The notes: a model not told the origin generated them from the sequence alone. Counted from the first letter of the stretch, positions 1 to 8,661 are shown. The stretch: DNA of 34,850 nucleotides from an uncultured Mucilaginibacter sp. (GCF_946481715.1 NZ_CAMLOV010000042.1:1-34850); one strand, 5' to 3'. Numbers and translations are program-made.

Positions 1-279
1 GTAACCGTGTTTTACGATAAGCTTGCAGGCAACGGTTTAATAAACGTATTCCCCAACCCAACGGTTGAGGTGATCAACGTAAGCATACCCAGCACCATGT
101 CATCGCCAAGCTATAAATTAAGGGTGTTTAACTCAGCGGGGAACCTGGTAATGCAGAAAACCTCGGCCAACCGCTATTGGACCGAAGGGGTTACACAGCT
201 TAAAACCGGTGTTTATATTGTCGAAGTGCAAAAAAGTGACGGAACTTCGTTAGGAAAAGTTAAATTTGTAAAAAATTAG
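1..279 (+). CDS. C-terminal end of a secreted protein with a T9SS type A sorting domain (partial)
   Basis: The frame is open from the first base, so this is the 3' end of a longer gene that begins before the window. The last ~75 residues have the form of a Por/T9SS type A sorting domain: NVFPNPT near the start, a central beta segment (YKLRVFNSAGNLV), then LKTGVYIVEV and a basic end (GKVKFVKN). In this family the domain directs export of cargo through the outer-membrane type IX secretion system and is then cleaved off, often with anchoring at the surface. The catalytic or binding part of the protein lies outside the window, so its job cannot be told. A small membrane protein starts 4 bases after the stop and may be co-transcribed. 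Confidence 0.85.
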   Translation, partial: VTVFYDKLAGNGLINVFPNPTVEVINVSIPSTMSSPSYKLRVFNSAGNLVMQKTSANRYWTEGVTQLKTGVYIVEVQKSDGTSLGKVKFVKN

Positions 280-283
280 GGAT

Positions 284-517
284 ATGAGTGAGGGAAAAAA
301 CAAGGTAAGATTATTTTTCCGTTCGGTTTTGGCGCTAATGTTAATGTTAAGTATCCCCTGTATAACATTGGCTCAGGACGACCCCCCCGGCGATGGATGC
401 GACCCTTACGACGGATGCTCTGTACCGCTTGATACATGGGTATTCGTCCTTGTAGCTATTGCCTTTATTTATGGCGTATACCATCTGCACAAAAAACAAA
501 AAAGCCTTTCCGCTTAA
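284..517 (+). CDS. Small secreted/membrane protein with a C-terminal PLD-type anchor segment
   Basis: A 77-residue protein. Residues ~8-30 form a signal peptide that ends near LAQ. A short acidic, cysteine-containing linker (CDPYDGC) follows, then VPLDTWVFVLVAIAFIYGVY as a single membrane segment and a basic tail (HLHKKQK). Signal peptide, short linker, P-[IL]-D plus a hydrophobic stretch, then basic residues is a layout seen in many short Bacteroidota proteins, resembling what is called a PID-CTERM sorting tail. That link is my inference. It starts 4 bases after the T9SS cargo gene and is followed by a strong terminator, so the two are probably one transcription unit. The function is unknown. 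Confidence 0.7.
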   Translation: MSEGKNKVRLFFRSVLALMLMLSIPCITLAQDDPPGDGCDPYDGCSVPLDTWVFVLVAIAFIYGVYHLHKKQKSLSA

Positions 518-540
518 GCATAAAAGCAAATGATAAAACA

Positions 541-572
541 AAGCCCCTTCTGATAAAATCAGTAAGGGGCTT
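541..572. terminator. Bidirectional intrinsic terminator
   Basis: AAGCCCCTT and AAGGGGCTT pair around an inner CTGAT/ATCAG stem, with a three-base loop and one bulged T. A-rich sequence lies on the left and T-rich on the right. It sits between convergent genes and can serve both strands. Confidence 0.8.
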
Positions 573-589
573 TATATTTTTATACAGGT

Positions 590-1207
590 TTAAGCCTTAA
601 TTGTAGCAACCGGCGGGTTAAGGTTTAATTGTTTTATGATACCCTCAACCACTTTAGGTATTTCGCGCAGGGTGGTTTTGGGGTTGTGCAGTTCGCCTAC
701 GCCGTAGCCGCGCCATATCAAAGTATTGGTTTTAGGGTCTATCAGGTCTATAATAATGGTGCCTTCTTTATAAGGCACCCTTGCGGCATATGCGCCGCCA
801 TAGTTAGGGAAACCGTAACCATAGTAGCCGTAGGCAAAGGGGCGGTACCAGCCATACCCAAAGCCGCCGTAATAGCCACCATACATAGGCGAGTAATAAT
901 AAGTTATTTTACTGCCACGGCCGGTAACTGTTGCATAGCCTACCAGCAGGTCGGGGTTTTGCTCGTTAATGGCGAGCCCTTTTTGCAGCAGGGCGGTTTT
1001 TGCCGCCTCTTGCAATTTACCGTTGCCAATTTCGGTAAGCGGGCGCCATTGCTTGCCACTGTCCCTTTTCATGGGTGCCCAGGCAAAGGTGCGGTAACTG
1101 CTTAAATTGGTTTTGTTTGCAGCTGCGGTATAGTAATTATAACTGCTGCAGGCCGACAGTACCGAAACAAACGTTACGGCCAGCATTAAATAGATATATT
1201 TTTTCAT
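590..1207 (-). CDS. DUF4136 family lipoprotein
   Basis: A 205-residue protein whose signal peptide ends in the lipobox LSAC, with the lipidated cysteine at residue 20. The rest fits DUF4136: YRTFAWAP near the start, a stretch about lagging residues and 'PDLLVGYA', and a C-terminal GTIIIDLIDPKTNTLIWRG segment that is typical of the family. Between them, residues ~103-138 are unusually rich in glycine and tyrosine (YGGYYGGFGYGWY). DUF4136 proteins are cell-envelope lipoproteins of unknown biochemical role. The gene stands alone. It ends against the shared terminator at 541-572, and its upstream side carries a GTCTAAGAC palindrome followed by an AT-rich tract. Confidence 0.88.
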   Translation of the reverse strand: MKKYIYLMLAVTFVSVLSACSSYNYYTAAANKTNLSSYRTFAWAPMKRDSGKQWRPLTEIGNGKLQEAAKTALLQKGLAINEQNPDLLVGYATVTGRGSKITYYYSPMYGGYYGGFGYGWYRPFAYGYYGYGFPNYGGAYAARVPYKEGTIIIDLIDPKTNTLIWRGYGVGELHNPKTTLREIPKVVEGIIKQLNLNPPVATIKA

Positions 1208-1297
1208 AGCAACACCTTTTTATTTATAAGTCTTAGACAAGGTAGCGGACAAAGGTTTAATGGGATAAAAAGTTTTTTTAGTTTCTCTTTAGTCACA

Positions 1298-1394
1298 CGT
1301 CATTGCGAGGCACGAAGCAATCTCCCAATAGGACAAGCGGCTTGCAAAGCAGGCGACACAAAGCTTAGAGATTGCTTCGTACCTCGCAATGACG
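1298..1394. repeat. Dispersed palindromic repeat (27-bp arms)
   Basis: Bases 1298-1324 and 1368-1394 are inverted copies that match at 26 of 27 positions; they begin CGTCATTGCGAGG and end ..GCAATGACG. The 43-base middle is not coding. The core words (GTCATTGCGAGG, GAAGCAATCTC) are of the kind repeated between genes in Mucilaginibacter-like genomes. It lies upstream of DUF4136 and downstream of nadE, and a relative occurs at 4195-4312. Confidence 0.85.
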
Positions 1395-1424
1395 ATGATT
1401 ATTACCTTTATCCGAAATCCGAAA

Positions 1425-3074
1425 TCAAGACAAATACTTCCCAACTATCGGCATTCTCCGCCCCATGCCAAATGCTTTTGGCGATACCCGTAGTATAGGT
1501 GGCGTTTGGTAGCGTTTATGCTCGGCAATATTTACCAGCCTAAGCACTTTACGTACTACCGCCTCCTCAAACCCAAGTTTTATGATCTCGGCAGACGAGC
1601 GCCTGTTGAGGATATACTCATACAAAATCGCATCCAAAATATCATATTCGGGCAGCGAGTCGGTGTCTTTCTGGTCGGGGCGCAGCTCGGCAGATGGCGG
1701 TTTTACAATGGTGTTTTCGGGGATGATCTCGCGGTGCTTATTGATCTCCCGCGCCAGATCGAACACCTGCGTTTTAAACACATCGCCTATAACGGATATG
1801 CCACCGCACATATCGCCATATAAAGTACCATAGCCCACCGCGGCCTCGCTTTTGTTGGAGGTGTTGAGCAGGATATAGCCAAACTTATTACACATGGCCA
1901 TTAGCACCACCGCCCGGCTGCGCGATTGGATGTTTTCCTCGGCAATATTGAAAGGCAGGTTTTTAAATTGTGGGGATAAGGCGCTCTCAAACGATTCGGT
2001 AATTTTTGCAATGGCAACGGTTTCGCTTTTACAACCGAGGTTTTTTACTAAATCCTCAGCGTCTTTTATGGAATGGTCGCTGGAGAAGCGCGAAGGCAGC
2101 AGCACCGCCATTACATTCTCTGGTCCTAAGGCTTCGGCGGCCAATGCGCATACCACAGCAGAATCTATCCCGCCCGATAGCCCTAATATGGCCTGTTTAA
2201 AGCCCGATTTAACAAAGTAGTCTTTTATGCCTAATACTAATCCCTGGTGTATCTGCTCAATATCGCTTGGCCTTTCGGTTGTTATGGTCGATTCATGATC
2301 GAACGTAATGGCCGAGCTATCATCAAGTGTATAATAAGTAAGTACCTCTTTAAAGTACGGCAACTCGTCCACCACATTCCCCGTATTATCAAACACCAAT
2401 GAGCCTCCATCGAAGATCAGTTCGGTTTGTGCGCCCACGTGGTTCACGTAAAAAAGCGGCAGGTTATATCGGCTGGCATTATCTTTTAATATCGCTATGC
2501 GTTCCTCATCGTGGTTGTAAGCAAATGGCGATGCCGCAATGTTGATCATTACATCCGGCTTTTGCTTGATGAGCGTATCCATCGGGCGGGTAATGTAAAG
2601 CGGGTTTTCGATGGTGTTCCACAGATCTTCGCAAATGGTTAGCGCAATACGCTTGCCCTTAAAATCTATACAGCTAAACTGGGTAGATGGCTCAAAATAA
2701 CGGTACTCATCAAAAATATCATAATTGGGCAGCAGGGCTTTGTTTACCACTGCTTTTACCTCACCGTCCTCAATAAAATACGCCGAGTTGTTTAAGTCCT
2801 TCCCCTCCGGATTATTGTTGGGTGTGGGCAAGCCTATGATGCAGGCAATATCCCTGCATTCGGCAGCAATGGTTTTGGCGGCATCGGCACACAGGGTAAT
2901 AAATTCGTTAAACTCCAGAAAATCGCGCGCAGGGTAGCCGCAAACGCATAATTCGGCAAAAACTACAAGGTCGGCGCCGTTTTGTTTAGCTTCGCGTATA
3001 TGCTGAACGATCTTGCTGGTGTTCGATTCGAAATTGCCTACATGGTAGTTAAGCTGGGCTAATGCGATCTTCAT
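1425..3074 (-). CDS. nadE: Glutamine-dependent NAD(+) synthetase
   Basis: A 549-residue two-domain enzyme that converts nicotinic acid adenine dinucleotide, ATP and glutamine into NAD(+), the last step of NAD synthesis in the cytoplasm. The N-terminal half is a nitrilase-fold amidase with the full catalytic triad: E41 (VFAELCVCGYP), K112 (VNKALLPNYD) and C148 (LTICEDLWN). The C-terminal half is the synthetase domain, with the ATP-pyrophosphatase loop LGLSGGIDSAVV near residue 297, then LLNTSNKSEAAVGYGTLYGD and the C-terminal RRMPIVGKY. The length is normal for the bacterial two-domain form. It is transcribed away from gldB, with 66 bases between the two starts. Confidence 0.97.
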   Translation of the reverse strand: MKIALAQLNYHVGNFESNTSKIVQHIREAKQNGADLVVFAELCVCGYPARDFLEFNEFITLCADAAKTIAAECRDIACIIGLPTPNNNPEGKDLNNSAYFIEDGEVKAVVNKALLPNYDIFDEYRYFEPSTQFSCIDFKGKRIALTICEDLWNTIENPLYITRPMDTLIKQKPDVMINIAASPFAYNHDEERIAILKDNASRYNLPLFYVNHVGAQTELIFDGGSLVFDNTGNVVDELPYFKEVLTYYTLDDSSAITFDHESTITTERPSDIEQIHQGLVLGIKDYFVKSGFKQAILGLSGGIDSAVVCALAAEALGPENVMAVLLPSRFSSDHSIKDAEDLVKNLGCKSETVAIAKITESFESALSPQFKNLPFNIAEENIQSRSRAVVLMAMCNKFGYILLNTSNKSEAAVGYGTLYGDMCGGISVIGDVFKTQVFDLAREINKHREIIPENTIVKPPSAELRPDQKDTDSLPEYDILDAILYEYILNRRSSAEIIKLGFEEAVVRKVLRLVNIAEHKRYQTPPILRVSPKAFGMGRRMPIVGKYLS

Positions 3075-3140
3075 GGTGTATGGTGGTATTGCTAACGCTG
3101 TAATGCAAATAAAAAAATTATTTTTGCTAAAACGACAGAA

Positions 3141-4181
3141 ATGAATTCCTATTCTCTTAAAACGCAGCTTGTTTTTTTATGTTTCTTATTGTTGGCATTA
3201 TCCGCCTGTAACAAACATAAAAAAATTGATGTTAGCGACATACAGGTTGATGTAAAAATTGAGCGTTTTGATAAGGATTTTGATACCCTGCGCATCAGGC
3301 CGATGGATGAGCAAGCCGGTATACTCTACAAAAAGTACGGCGTGTTTTACACCGATTATATAGAACGGATAATGAAAGCCGGCAGCGCCCGCGATACCGC
3401 CTACTTTACCCGCCTGCGTGCTATTTTTGCCGATAAAGCCTATGCCGACCTAAAGCACGACGTAGATGCCGCTTACCCTAACCTGGATAAGCAAACCGAT
3501 GAACTCACCGACGCTTTTAAACATATAAAATATTATTACCCTAAAAGGGCACTGCCAAAACTTTATGCCTACTTCTCGGGTTTTGAAGCGCAAACCTCTA
3601 TCGGGGACGGATATTTTGCTATCGGGCTCGATTTGTTTTTGGGTGCCGATTCTAAGTTTTACCCCTCGCTTGTAAACGCTTTTCCGCATTATGTAAGCCG
3701 CAGGTTTACGCCCGATAACATTACACCAAGGGTGGTGGAGGGCATGGCCCGCGAGGATATGTTCCCGGAAAATGAGCAGGATAAATCGTTGTTGGCTAAA
3801 ATGGTGTATAACGGCAAGATAATGTATTACATGGACCAGATACTGCCCGATGTGCCCGACTCTACCAAAATTGGCTACACCGGCAAGCAAATAAAATGGT
3901 GCGAGGATTACAGAGGCGATATTTGGAGCTACTTTTTAGAAGAGAACCTGCTGTACGAAAGCGATTACCAAAAAATACAAAAATACCTTAACGAGGCCCC
4001 CTTTACCCCCGGGCTTGGCAACAATAACGATTCGGCACCAAAACTTGGGGTATGGACCGGCTGGCAAATAATACGCGCCTATATGGATAAACACCCGGAG
4101 GTTACGCTGCAGCAGTTAATGGCCGATAATGATGCGCAGAAGATTTTAAATGAGTCGAAGTACCGGCCGAAGAATCCGTAA
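3141..4181 (+). CDS. gldB: Gliding motility lipoprotein GldB
   Basis: A 346-residue lipoprotein: basic start, hydrophobic signal and lipobox LSAC with cysteine 23. The body matches GldB of Bacteroidota, with VDVKIERFDKDFDTL after the signal, a central AYFSGF...GLDLFLG segment, ENLLYESDYQKIQKYLNEAPFTPG and a WTGWQIIRAYMDKHPEVTLQQLM end. GldB is required for gliding in Flavobacterium; homologues persist in non-gliding species, so motility cannot be assumed. No gldC follows here. A TATTTTTG element at 3119-3126 resembles a Bacteroidota -7 box, but no good -33 partner is spaced correctly, and the leader would be very short. Confidence 0.92.
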   Translation: MNSYSLKTQLVFLCFLLLALSACNKHKKIDVSDIQVDVKIERFDKDFDTLRIRPMDEQAGILYKKYGVFYTDYIERIMKAGSARDTAYFTRLRAIFADKAYADLKHDVDAAYPNLDKQTDELTDAFKHIKYYYPKRALPKLYAYFSGFEAQTSIGDGYFAIGLDLFLGADSKFYPSLVNAFPHYVSRRFTPDNITPRVVEGMAREDMFPENEQDKSLLAKMVYNGKIMYYMDQILPDVPDSTKIGYTGKQIKWCEDYRGDIWSYFLEENLLYESDYQKIQKYLNEAPFTPGLGNNNDSAPKLGVWTGWQIIRAYMDKHPEVTLQQLMADNDAQKILNESKYRPKNP

Positions 4182-4194
4182 AGAAACCCCGCCC

Positions 4195-4312
4195 TGTCAT
4201 TGGCAGGGAAGCGTAGCGACGAGGAATCTTGTTGGATATGCAAGACGGATTTGCATGTCGGAAGTTGAATAAACAACAAGATCTCTCCCTCGTACCTCGG
4301 TTCGAGATGACA
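4195..4312. repeat. Dispersed palindromic repeat, GTCAT...ATGAC family
   Basis: TGTCAT at 4195-4200 pairs with ATGACA at 4307-4312. ATCTTGTTG at 4226-4234 pairs exactly with CAACAAGAT at 4274-4282, and a small ATGCAA/TTGCAT hairpin lies between. The right half shares CGTACCTCG and GATGAC with the element at 1298-1394, so the two look like members of one non-coding repeat group. It lies between the gldB stop and the small membrane protein gene on the other strand. Confidence 0.75.
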
Positions 4313-4391
4313 TTTTGGTAAAGGTTGATATAAACAGAAAAAGCGCCGCCATCACTGGCAACGCTTTCCTTTATATCTAAAAAGTAAAAAT

Positions 4392-4577
4392 TTAATCTAA
4401 GATTTTAAATACTGCCCTTAACGCGATGATAGAACCAAACAGCAAGATGATGTTTGATATTAACGTAGCATGCGGGAAATCGGCAAAACGCAGGTAGCAA
4501 CCTAATAAACCTACTGCAACGGTAAGGACTAAAAATTTATAGTGGCTCTCTTTATTGGCATTTTCCATTGATTGCAT
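4392..4577 (-). CDS. Small conserved-looking membrane protein
   Basis: A 61-residue protein with two likely membrane helices (residues ~14-30 and ~36-58), a charged N-terminus and the ending RAVFKILD. The first helix contains LVLTVAVGLLGCYLRF, the second ISNIILLFGSIIAL. Short two-helix proteins of this type are common in Sphingobacteriaceae, but I know no function for them. Translation could also begin at the ATG at 4568 (MENANKE). It is last in a minus-strand run that starts with the alpha-amylase gene; the gap to the epimerase stop is 59 bases, so co-transcription is possible but unproven. Confidence 0.65.
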   Translation of the reverse strand: MQSMENANKESHYKFLVLTVAVGLLGCYLRFADFPHATLISNIILLFGSIIALRAVFKILD

Positions 4578-4636
4578 ATCGTCGTTTTTTTATTTGCCAC
4601 AAAAATATAAATGTTTGCCGAAAACCGCTAACCTTT

Positions 4637-5644
4637 TTATGCTTTTACTGCTTTTTTATTCCAGCCCTGCGGCAGGTTTTCTTCAATCTCTATATTTTCA
4701 AATTCGGCACTTGCGCGCGAGCCTACCACCTTTGCCCAGGCAGCCATTTTACTGATGCCGTCCTTTAAGCTTACGTTGGCACTTTTGCCAAATACGCCTG
4801 CTGCTTTAGAGTGGTCGCTATGGGCGTGCATTACTTCTTTGCGGGCTTCCAGGTGGGTTACTTTTGGCTCAACGCCCAATTCATCGGCCACTACCTGCAC
4901 CAGTTCGTTCACGGTGTAAGGCTTATCGGCACCTACGTTAAATACTTCGTTGTAGGCAGCGGGAACATTAGGGCTGTTGGCAATGTGCGGTGCAACATCA
5001 TCAATATAACTAAATGCGCGGGTTTGTTCGCCATCGCCAAAAATGGTCATTGGTTTTTCCTGCATAATCTGGTTCATAAAAATACCGATAACATTACGGT
5101 ATTTATCGCCAATGTTTTGGTTCTCGCCATAAACATTATGCGGGCGGAACACCACATAGTTTAAGCCGAACATGTGATGAGCAGCTTTCAAATCCATCTC
5201 TACAGCGTATTTTGCAACACCGTAAGGGTCTTCCGGCTGTGGCACCAGGTCTTCGCGCATAGGCAACTGGCCTGCGCCATATACGGCAATAGATGAAGTA
5301 AACACAAAGCATTTTACTTTATGCAATACCGAAAGGTTAATGAGGTTTACCGAACCAATAAGGTTGTTATTATAATTAAACCTGCGGATAAAGTGCGAAA
5401 GCCCTTCGGCAGCATAAGCGGCCAGGTGGTACACATAATCAAATTTGTGCTTTTCGAACAAGCCTTCCAGCAATTCATAATCATTGATGGAACCGATGAT
5501 GAACTCAACGCCTGCCGGAACATGGTCTTCAAAACCGCCGCTAAGGTCATCCAACACAATTACCTTATGCCCAAGGTTTAGGCAATGCTTTGCTACGTGT
5601 GAGCCTATAAAGCCGGCGCCGCCGGTTACCAATGATGTTATCAT
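4637..5644 (-). CDS. NAD-dependent epimerase/dehydratase (UDP-glucose 4-epimerase-like)
   Basis: A 335-residue extended short-chain dehydrogenase. The N-terminal Rossmann motif TGGAGFIGSH binds NAD, DDLSGG is the expected acidic end of beta-2, and the catalytic set is the serine in TSSIAVYG plus YGVAK (YxxxK). The later segments FRPHNVYGENQN and FSYIDDVA are typical of nucleotide-sugar epimerases such as GalE and relatives. It most likely acts on a UDP- or GDP-sugar in the cytoplasm to supply surface polysaccharide; the exact substrate cannot be read from the sequence. It lies 95 bases after the GH9 gene on the same strand. Confidence 0.9.
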   Translation of the reverse strand: MITSLVTGGAGFIGSHVAKHCLNLGHKVIVLDDLSGGFEDHVPAGVEFIIGSINDYELLEGLFEKHKFDYVYHLAAYAAEGLSHFIRRFNYNNNLIGSVNLINLSVLHKVKCFVFTSSIAVYGAGQLPMREDLVPQPEDPYGVAKYAVEMDLKAAHHMFGLNYVVFRPHNVYGENQNIGDKYRNVIGIFMNQIMQEKPMTIFGDGEQTRAFSYIDDVAPHIANSPNVPAAYNEVFNVGADKPYTVNELVQVVADELGVEPKVTHLEARKEVMHAHSDHSKAAGVFGKSANVSLKDGISKMAAWAKVVGSRASAEFENIEIEENLPQGWNKKAVKA

Positions 5645-5739
5645 ATTATTTTAAGTATGGTTTAGTAGTATTTATTTAACCCTGCGGGTTCCGCTTTCTC
5701 AAATATCTTAAAAAAAAAGCTTAAATGTGCGTTAAAACG

Positions 5740-7518
5740 TTACTTAACTGCATCCGCAGGTTGTGCCATTACAGCAACTGCCTGCAAAAACCAAGCCGCA
5801 TGTGGTATCCATTGCTCGGTCCAGCGCCATTCGTCGCCTTTGGCTTCCCTCTTAAAATCAATACCCGAGCCGTCCGGGCAGCCATCTTTGCCCGTAATCC
5901 CGTTAGAAATACCCCCACGCTCGCTTCCGTGCCCATAATTGGAGGCCATGTACGGCACATTATTTTGTCCGAAACCGTAAATAAAACTTGTGCTATACGG
6001 GTTACAGCCCATTATCCACGATAGCTGGCGTTCCGCATAATCCGCAAGTGTTGATTTTATTCCCCAGTTTCCTGTTGCAGGATACGCCAAGCGCCCGCCC
6101 ACAACCGCAGCAGTAGCTAACGAACCCAGGCGGGCATTCTCGCCCTGCCACCACCAGCCAGTCTCGTTTTGGTGCGGGATAAAAAAGCCATCCTTTACCT
6201 TGCCTTTAAACAAAAAGCTTTGGCGGGCATATCCAAAAGGGTTACTTATTTTTTTGGTAACGGCCACCTGGTAATCCAACGACTGCCTTATAGTTTTTAA
6301 AGCTGCTGCGCGCAGGGCCTCGTCTTTCTCTTTATCCAGGTACCTCGACAAAGCCACTACCGGCAAGCCCGCATCCGAGGCATGGAAAAACGGGCGGTTG
6401 GCATCGTTGGAGATGAAATACCCGGCAGCGGTCATTCTGCCGTTCAGGTTCGCGGCGCGTTTACGGGCCTCATCTCGGTATTGCTCTTCATCGGTTACTA
6501 TCCAAAGTTCGGTAGCCGCCATCAGGGCGCAATAGTCGTCTATAATGTTTTCTTTGCCGTCGTCGTCGTATTTTGTGTTGTTTACCAGCAGGTGGGCAAA
6601 TGCACGTTTTGCCCCGGCCAGGTATTGGGCTGAGGTAAACCCGCCGTTCTTTTTCCATTGCGAGATACGGGCGAGCGCAGCAATGGCCATGCCCCCACCC
6701 TCGCGGAATGCGCATTGGTACTGATTGGTGGTAACGCTATTGGCCAGCAAGCCCACCACGCGGCGCGCGTTGGGGTCTTTATTAAAGTAACTAAACACGA
6801 TCATATAAAAATAATCGTCCTTGCTTAAGGCACGCATCATATAATCGGCACCGTAAAGCGCCTCGTTATCCAGCGAATCTTGCAGGTTCCATTTTTTTAA
6901 TAAATGCGGGATAGCTTCGGATGCGCTCGCCATACTCCAGGTAACCAGCGGCGTTTGCTGCGGCGAAAAGAAGTTGGAGTAAGCCAGGTGCGAAAAATAT
7001 TTACTTACATCGCCCGATGCATCGCACCAGCCGCCGCGCATATCAACCTTTTCATCGCTACCGAAAAGCTGCATTTTGGCATCAGCAGCCAGTTCGCCGG
7101 GCGTGTTTGCACGTTGCTTATTATAATAGTGGATGATGGATGAAAGCGTACGCCTGGCCACCATATGCTCCCCTATCTCGAAGGGGTAAGAAGTATATAC
7201 AGCCCCCTTGTATTTAATACGCAGCCTGTATTTACCGGCAATTTTAAACGCCGAAAAATCCGCCTGGAAAAACAGTTTGCCAGGCAACCAATCGGTTATC
7301 GTTTCCGGGGTGGTTAGCATGCCGGTGTAGGCTACCTTGCCGGTGGCCGTGCTTATCAAATTAAAACTAAATGCTTTGGTTAGCTTACTATCAAACTGTA
7401 CCACGCCAACTTTGGGGCCGTTGCTATCAAAGGCTATTTGGTTTACATAGATAACCGGTGTGGAAAAAGCGGGCGACAAAAACAGCAGGAAAAACAGGCC
7501 TAAGTATAGTTTCTTCAT
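5740..7518 (-). CDS. Glycoside hydrolase family 9 protein with N-terminal CelD_N Ig-like domain
   Basis: The frame is open further upstream, but the ATG at 7518 gives a clean signal peptide (MKKLYLGLFFLLFLSPAFS), so I place the start there (592 residues). Residues ~20-118 form the CelD_N-type Ig-like domain (VIYVNQIAFDSNGPKVGVV, then GKYRLRIKYKG). The GH9 (alpha/alpha)6 domain follows. GGWCDASGDVSKYF around residues 162-175 holds the base-side aspartates, with one residue more than the usual DAGDY. IMGCNPYSTSFIYGFG and GHGSERGG match the late GH9 signature, and WRWTEQW holds the likely acid glutamate (about E568). GH9 enzymes are mostly endoglucanases on beta-1,4-glucans; some act as exo-glucosaminidases. 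Periplasmic or secreted location is inferred from the signal. A ThuA-like gene precedes it by 79 bases. Confidence 0.9.
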   Translation of the reverse strand: MKKLYLGLFFLLFLSPAFSTPVIYVNQIAFDSNGPKVGVVQFDSKLTKAFSFNLISTATGKVAYTGMLTTPETITDWLPGKLFFQADFSAFKIAGKYRLRIKYKGAVYTSYPFEIGEHMVARRTLSSIIHYYNKQRANTPGELAADAKMQLFGSDEKVDMRGGWCDASGDVSKYFSHLAYSNFFSPQQTPLVTWSMASASEAIPHLLKKWNLQDSLDNEALYGADYMMRALSKDDYFYMIVFSYFNKDPNARRVVGLLANSVTTNQYQCAFREGGGMAIAALARISQWKKNGGFTSAQYLAGAKRAFAHLLVNNTKYDDDGKENIIDDYCALMAATELWIVTDEEQYRDEARKRAANLNGRMTAAGYFISNDANRPFFHASDAGLPVVALSRYLDKEKDEALRAAALKTIRQSLDYQVAVTKKISNPFGYARQSFLFKGKVKDGFFIPHQNETGWWWQGENARLGSLATAAVVGGRLAYPATGNWGIKSTLADYAERQLSWIMGCNPYSTSFIYGFGQNNVPYMASNYGHGSERGGISNGITGKDGCPDGSGIDFKREAKGDEWRWTEQWIPHAAWFLQAVAVMAQPADAVK

Positions 7519-7597
7519 ATGGTTAATTTTCGTTCGTTTGGTATAAAACAGCCCTGATTTTGTGCCCATTTTTTCACTAAAATGAGTATTGTATATT

Positions 7598-8368
7598 TTA
7601 CTTTTTCGCCGCCCAAAAAATGGCATTGGTTACCAATTTTCGGTAGGCTGCATCGTCAAATAAAATTGGCGAGTGGCCCATAAAAATATAAACGTTGCGG
7701 GCCTTTACATTTTCGTTCACCCAAACTACGGGGTGGTCGGCACCCATCTTTACGTCCGAATGGGGCCGATACGTTGTTTCATCAACCGTGGCAAGCACGC
7801 GCACATTGGGCCGCGGGCTTTTATCGTAACTGTACCACTCTTCTTTTTTGATGACGAATGATGCCGGCACACCGTTCATCACCGGGTGCTTCCTGTCCTC
7901 CACGTTAACGGTTGCCGAAGCAAAACCGGGAATATAGTTTTTATAAGTGATGCCGCCCATAAAGCCCGAAAACCACTGCCACATAGGGAAGCCATCAAAT
8001 TCGCCAAGCAACGTAGCATGGTGGAAACCAATCCATCCACCCCTGCCATTGGTAATATAATCCTGAAAGGCCGCAACTGCGTTGGGTTTCCAGCCATAGG
8101 GGGCATAATCCAGCTGGACGAAGAGGTTGTATTTTGACAGGAACGCGCTATCGATGCTATCGGTATTCAATATATAATCAACTGTAAAGCCGCTATCAGC
8201 AGCCAGTTTACTGAGCCAGGCTTTGGCTACTTTGGAGTATTCTACATGGTGCCCACCGTTTTCGTAAAGGGCAATTACCTTAAATTGAGAGCTTTTTGGT
8301 TGTGCTGCGCAGCTTTGGCAAACCAATAAAAACGCGGCGAAGCAGAATAACAGGCGTATCCGTATCAT
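7598..8368 (-). CDS. Secreted ThuA-like domain protein
   Basis: A 256-residue protein with a signal ending near SCAAQ; the cysteine at about residue 20 makes lipidation possible. The mature part is a ThuA/trehalose-utilisation-like domain (class I glutamine-amidotransferase-like fold): FKVIALYENGGHHVEYSKVAKAWL at the start, LFVQLDYAPYGW, then GRGGWIGFHHATLLGEF, the family's central turn, and ADHPVVWVNENVKARNVYIFMGHSP at the end. These proteins often sit beside secreted carbohydrate enzymes in Bacteroidota, and their reaction is mostly unproven. It lies directly upstream of the GH9 gene on the same strand, suggesting joint use in glycan breakdown. Confidence 0.87.
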   Translation of the reverse strand: MIRIRLLFCFAAFLLVCQSCAAQPKSSQFKVIALYENGGHHVEYSKVAKAWLSKLAADSGFTVDYILNTDSIDSAFLSKYNLFVQLDYAPYGWKPNAVAAFQDYITNGRGGWIGFHHATLLGEFDGFPMWQWFSGFMGGITYKNYIPGFASATVNVEDRKHPVMNGVPASFVIKKEEWYSYDKSPRPNVRVLATVDETTYRPHSDVKMGADHPVVWVNENVKARNVYIFMGHSPILFDDAAYRKLVTNAIFWAAKK

Positions 8369-8522
8369 GGCAGGGCAAGATCCGGGTGAGATAACAGATC
8401 TTGCCTCTAATGTAATATTTTATTTTCGGTTTTTAGCCGGTAACGCGCAACAGCGATTTGAAATCATCTACAACGATTGCGGCCGGTGGCGTGCAGCCGT
8501 AAGAGAAAACGCCAAACCCCAA

Positions 8523-8621
8523 CGTCATGCCGAATTTATTTCGGTACCCCACATGCAAAGTAGCCAGCTTGGCTTGTTGGTTACCTGTCCCGTGGGGTCC
8601 TGAAACAAGTTCAGGATGACG
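8523..8621. repeat. Dispersed palindromic repeat (30-bp imperfect arms)
   Basis: Bases 8523-8552 and 8592-8621 are inverted copies with about 24 of 30 positions matching. The arms start CGTCAT and end ACCCCAC; the right copy contains CCTGAAACAAGTTCAGGATGACG. The 39-base centre is non-coding. It lies in the 293-base gap between the ThuA-like and alpha-amylase genes, where I see no gene. It is a different member of the GTCAT...ATGAC class from the ones at 1298 and 4195. Confidence 0.8.
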
Positions 8622-8661
8622 ATTATAGTTATAGCTTACCCCGCCAACTTAAAGCCAAACC

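Noticed and set aside
629..1105. Long plus-strand frame antisense to the DUF4136 gene
   Set aside because: The minus strand has a full lipoprotein with lipobox and family motifs; the plus frame has no recognisable feature. The same reasoning removes long frames antisense to amyA, nadE, the epimerase and phzF.
3119..3126. TATTTTTG as a firm gldB promoter
   Set aside because: No -33 element lies at 19-22 bases, so it is mentioned only as a possibility in the gldB entry.
5740..7626. GH9 start at 7626
   Set aside because: The extra 36 residues are basic and unlike a signal peptide; starting at 7518 gives a normal signal peptide.
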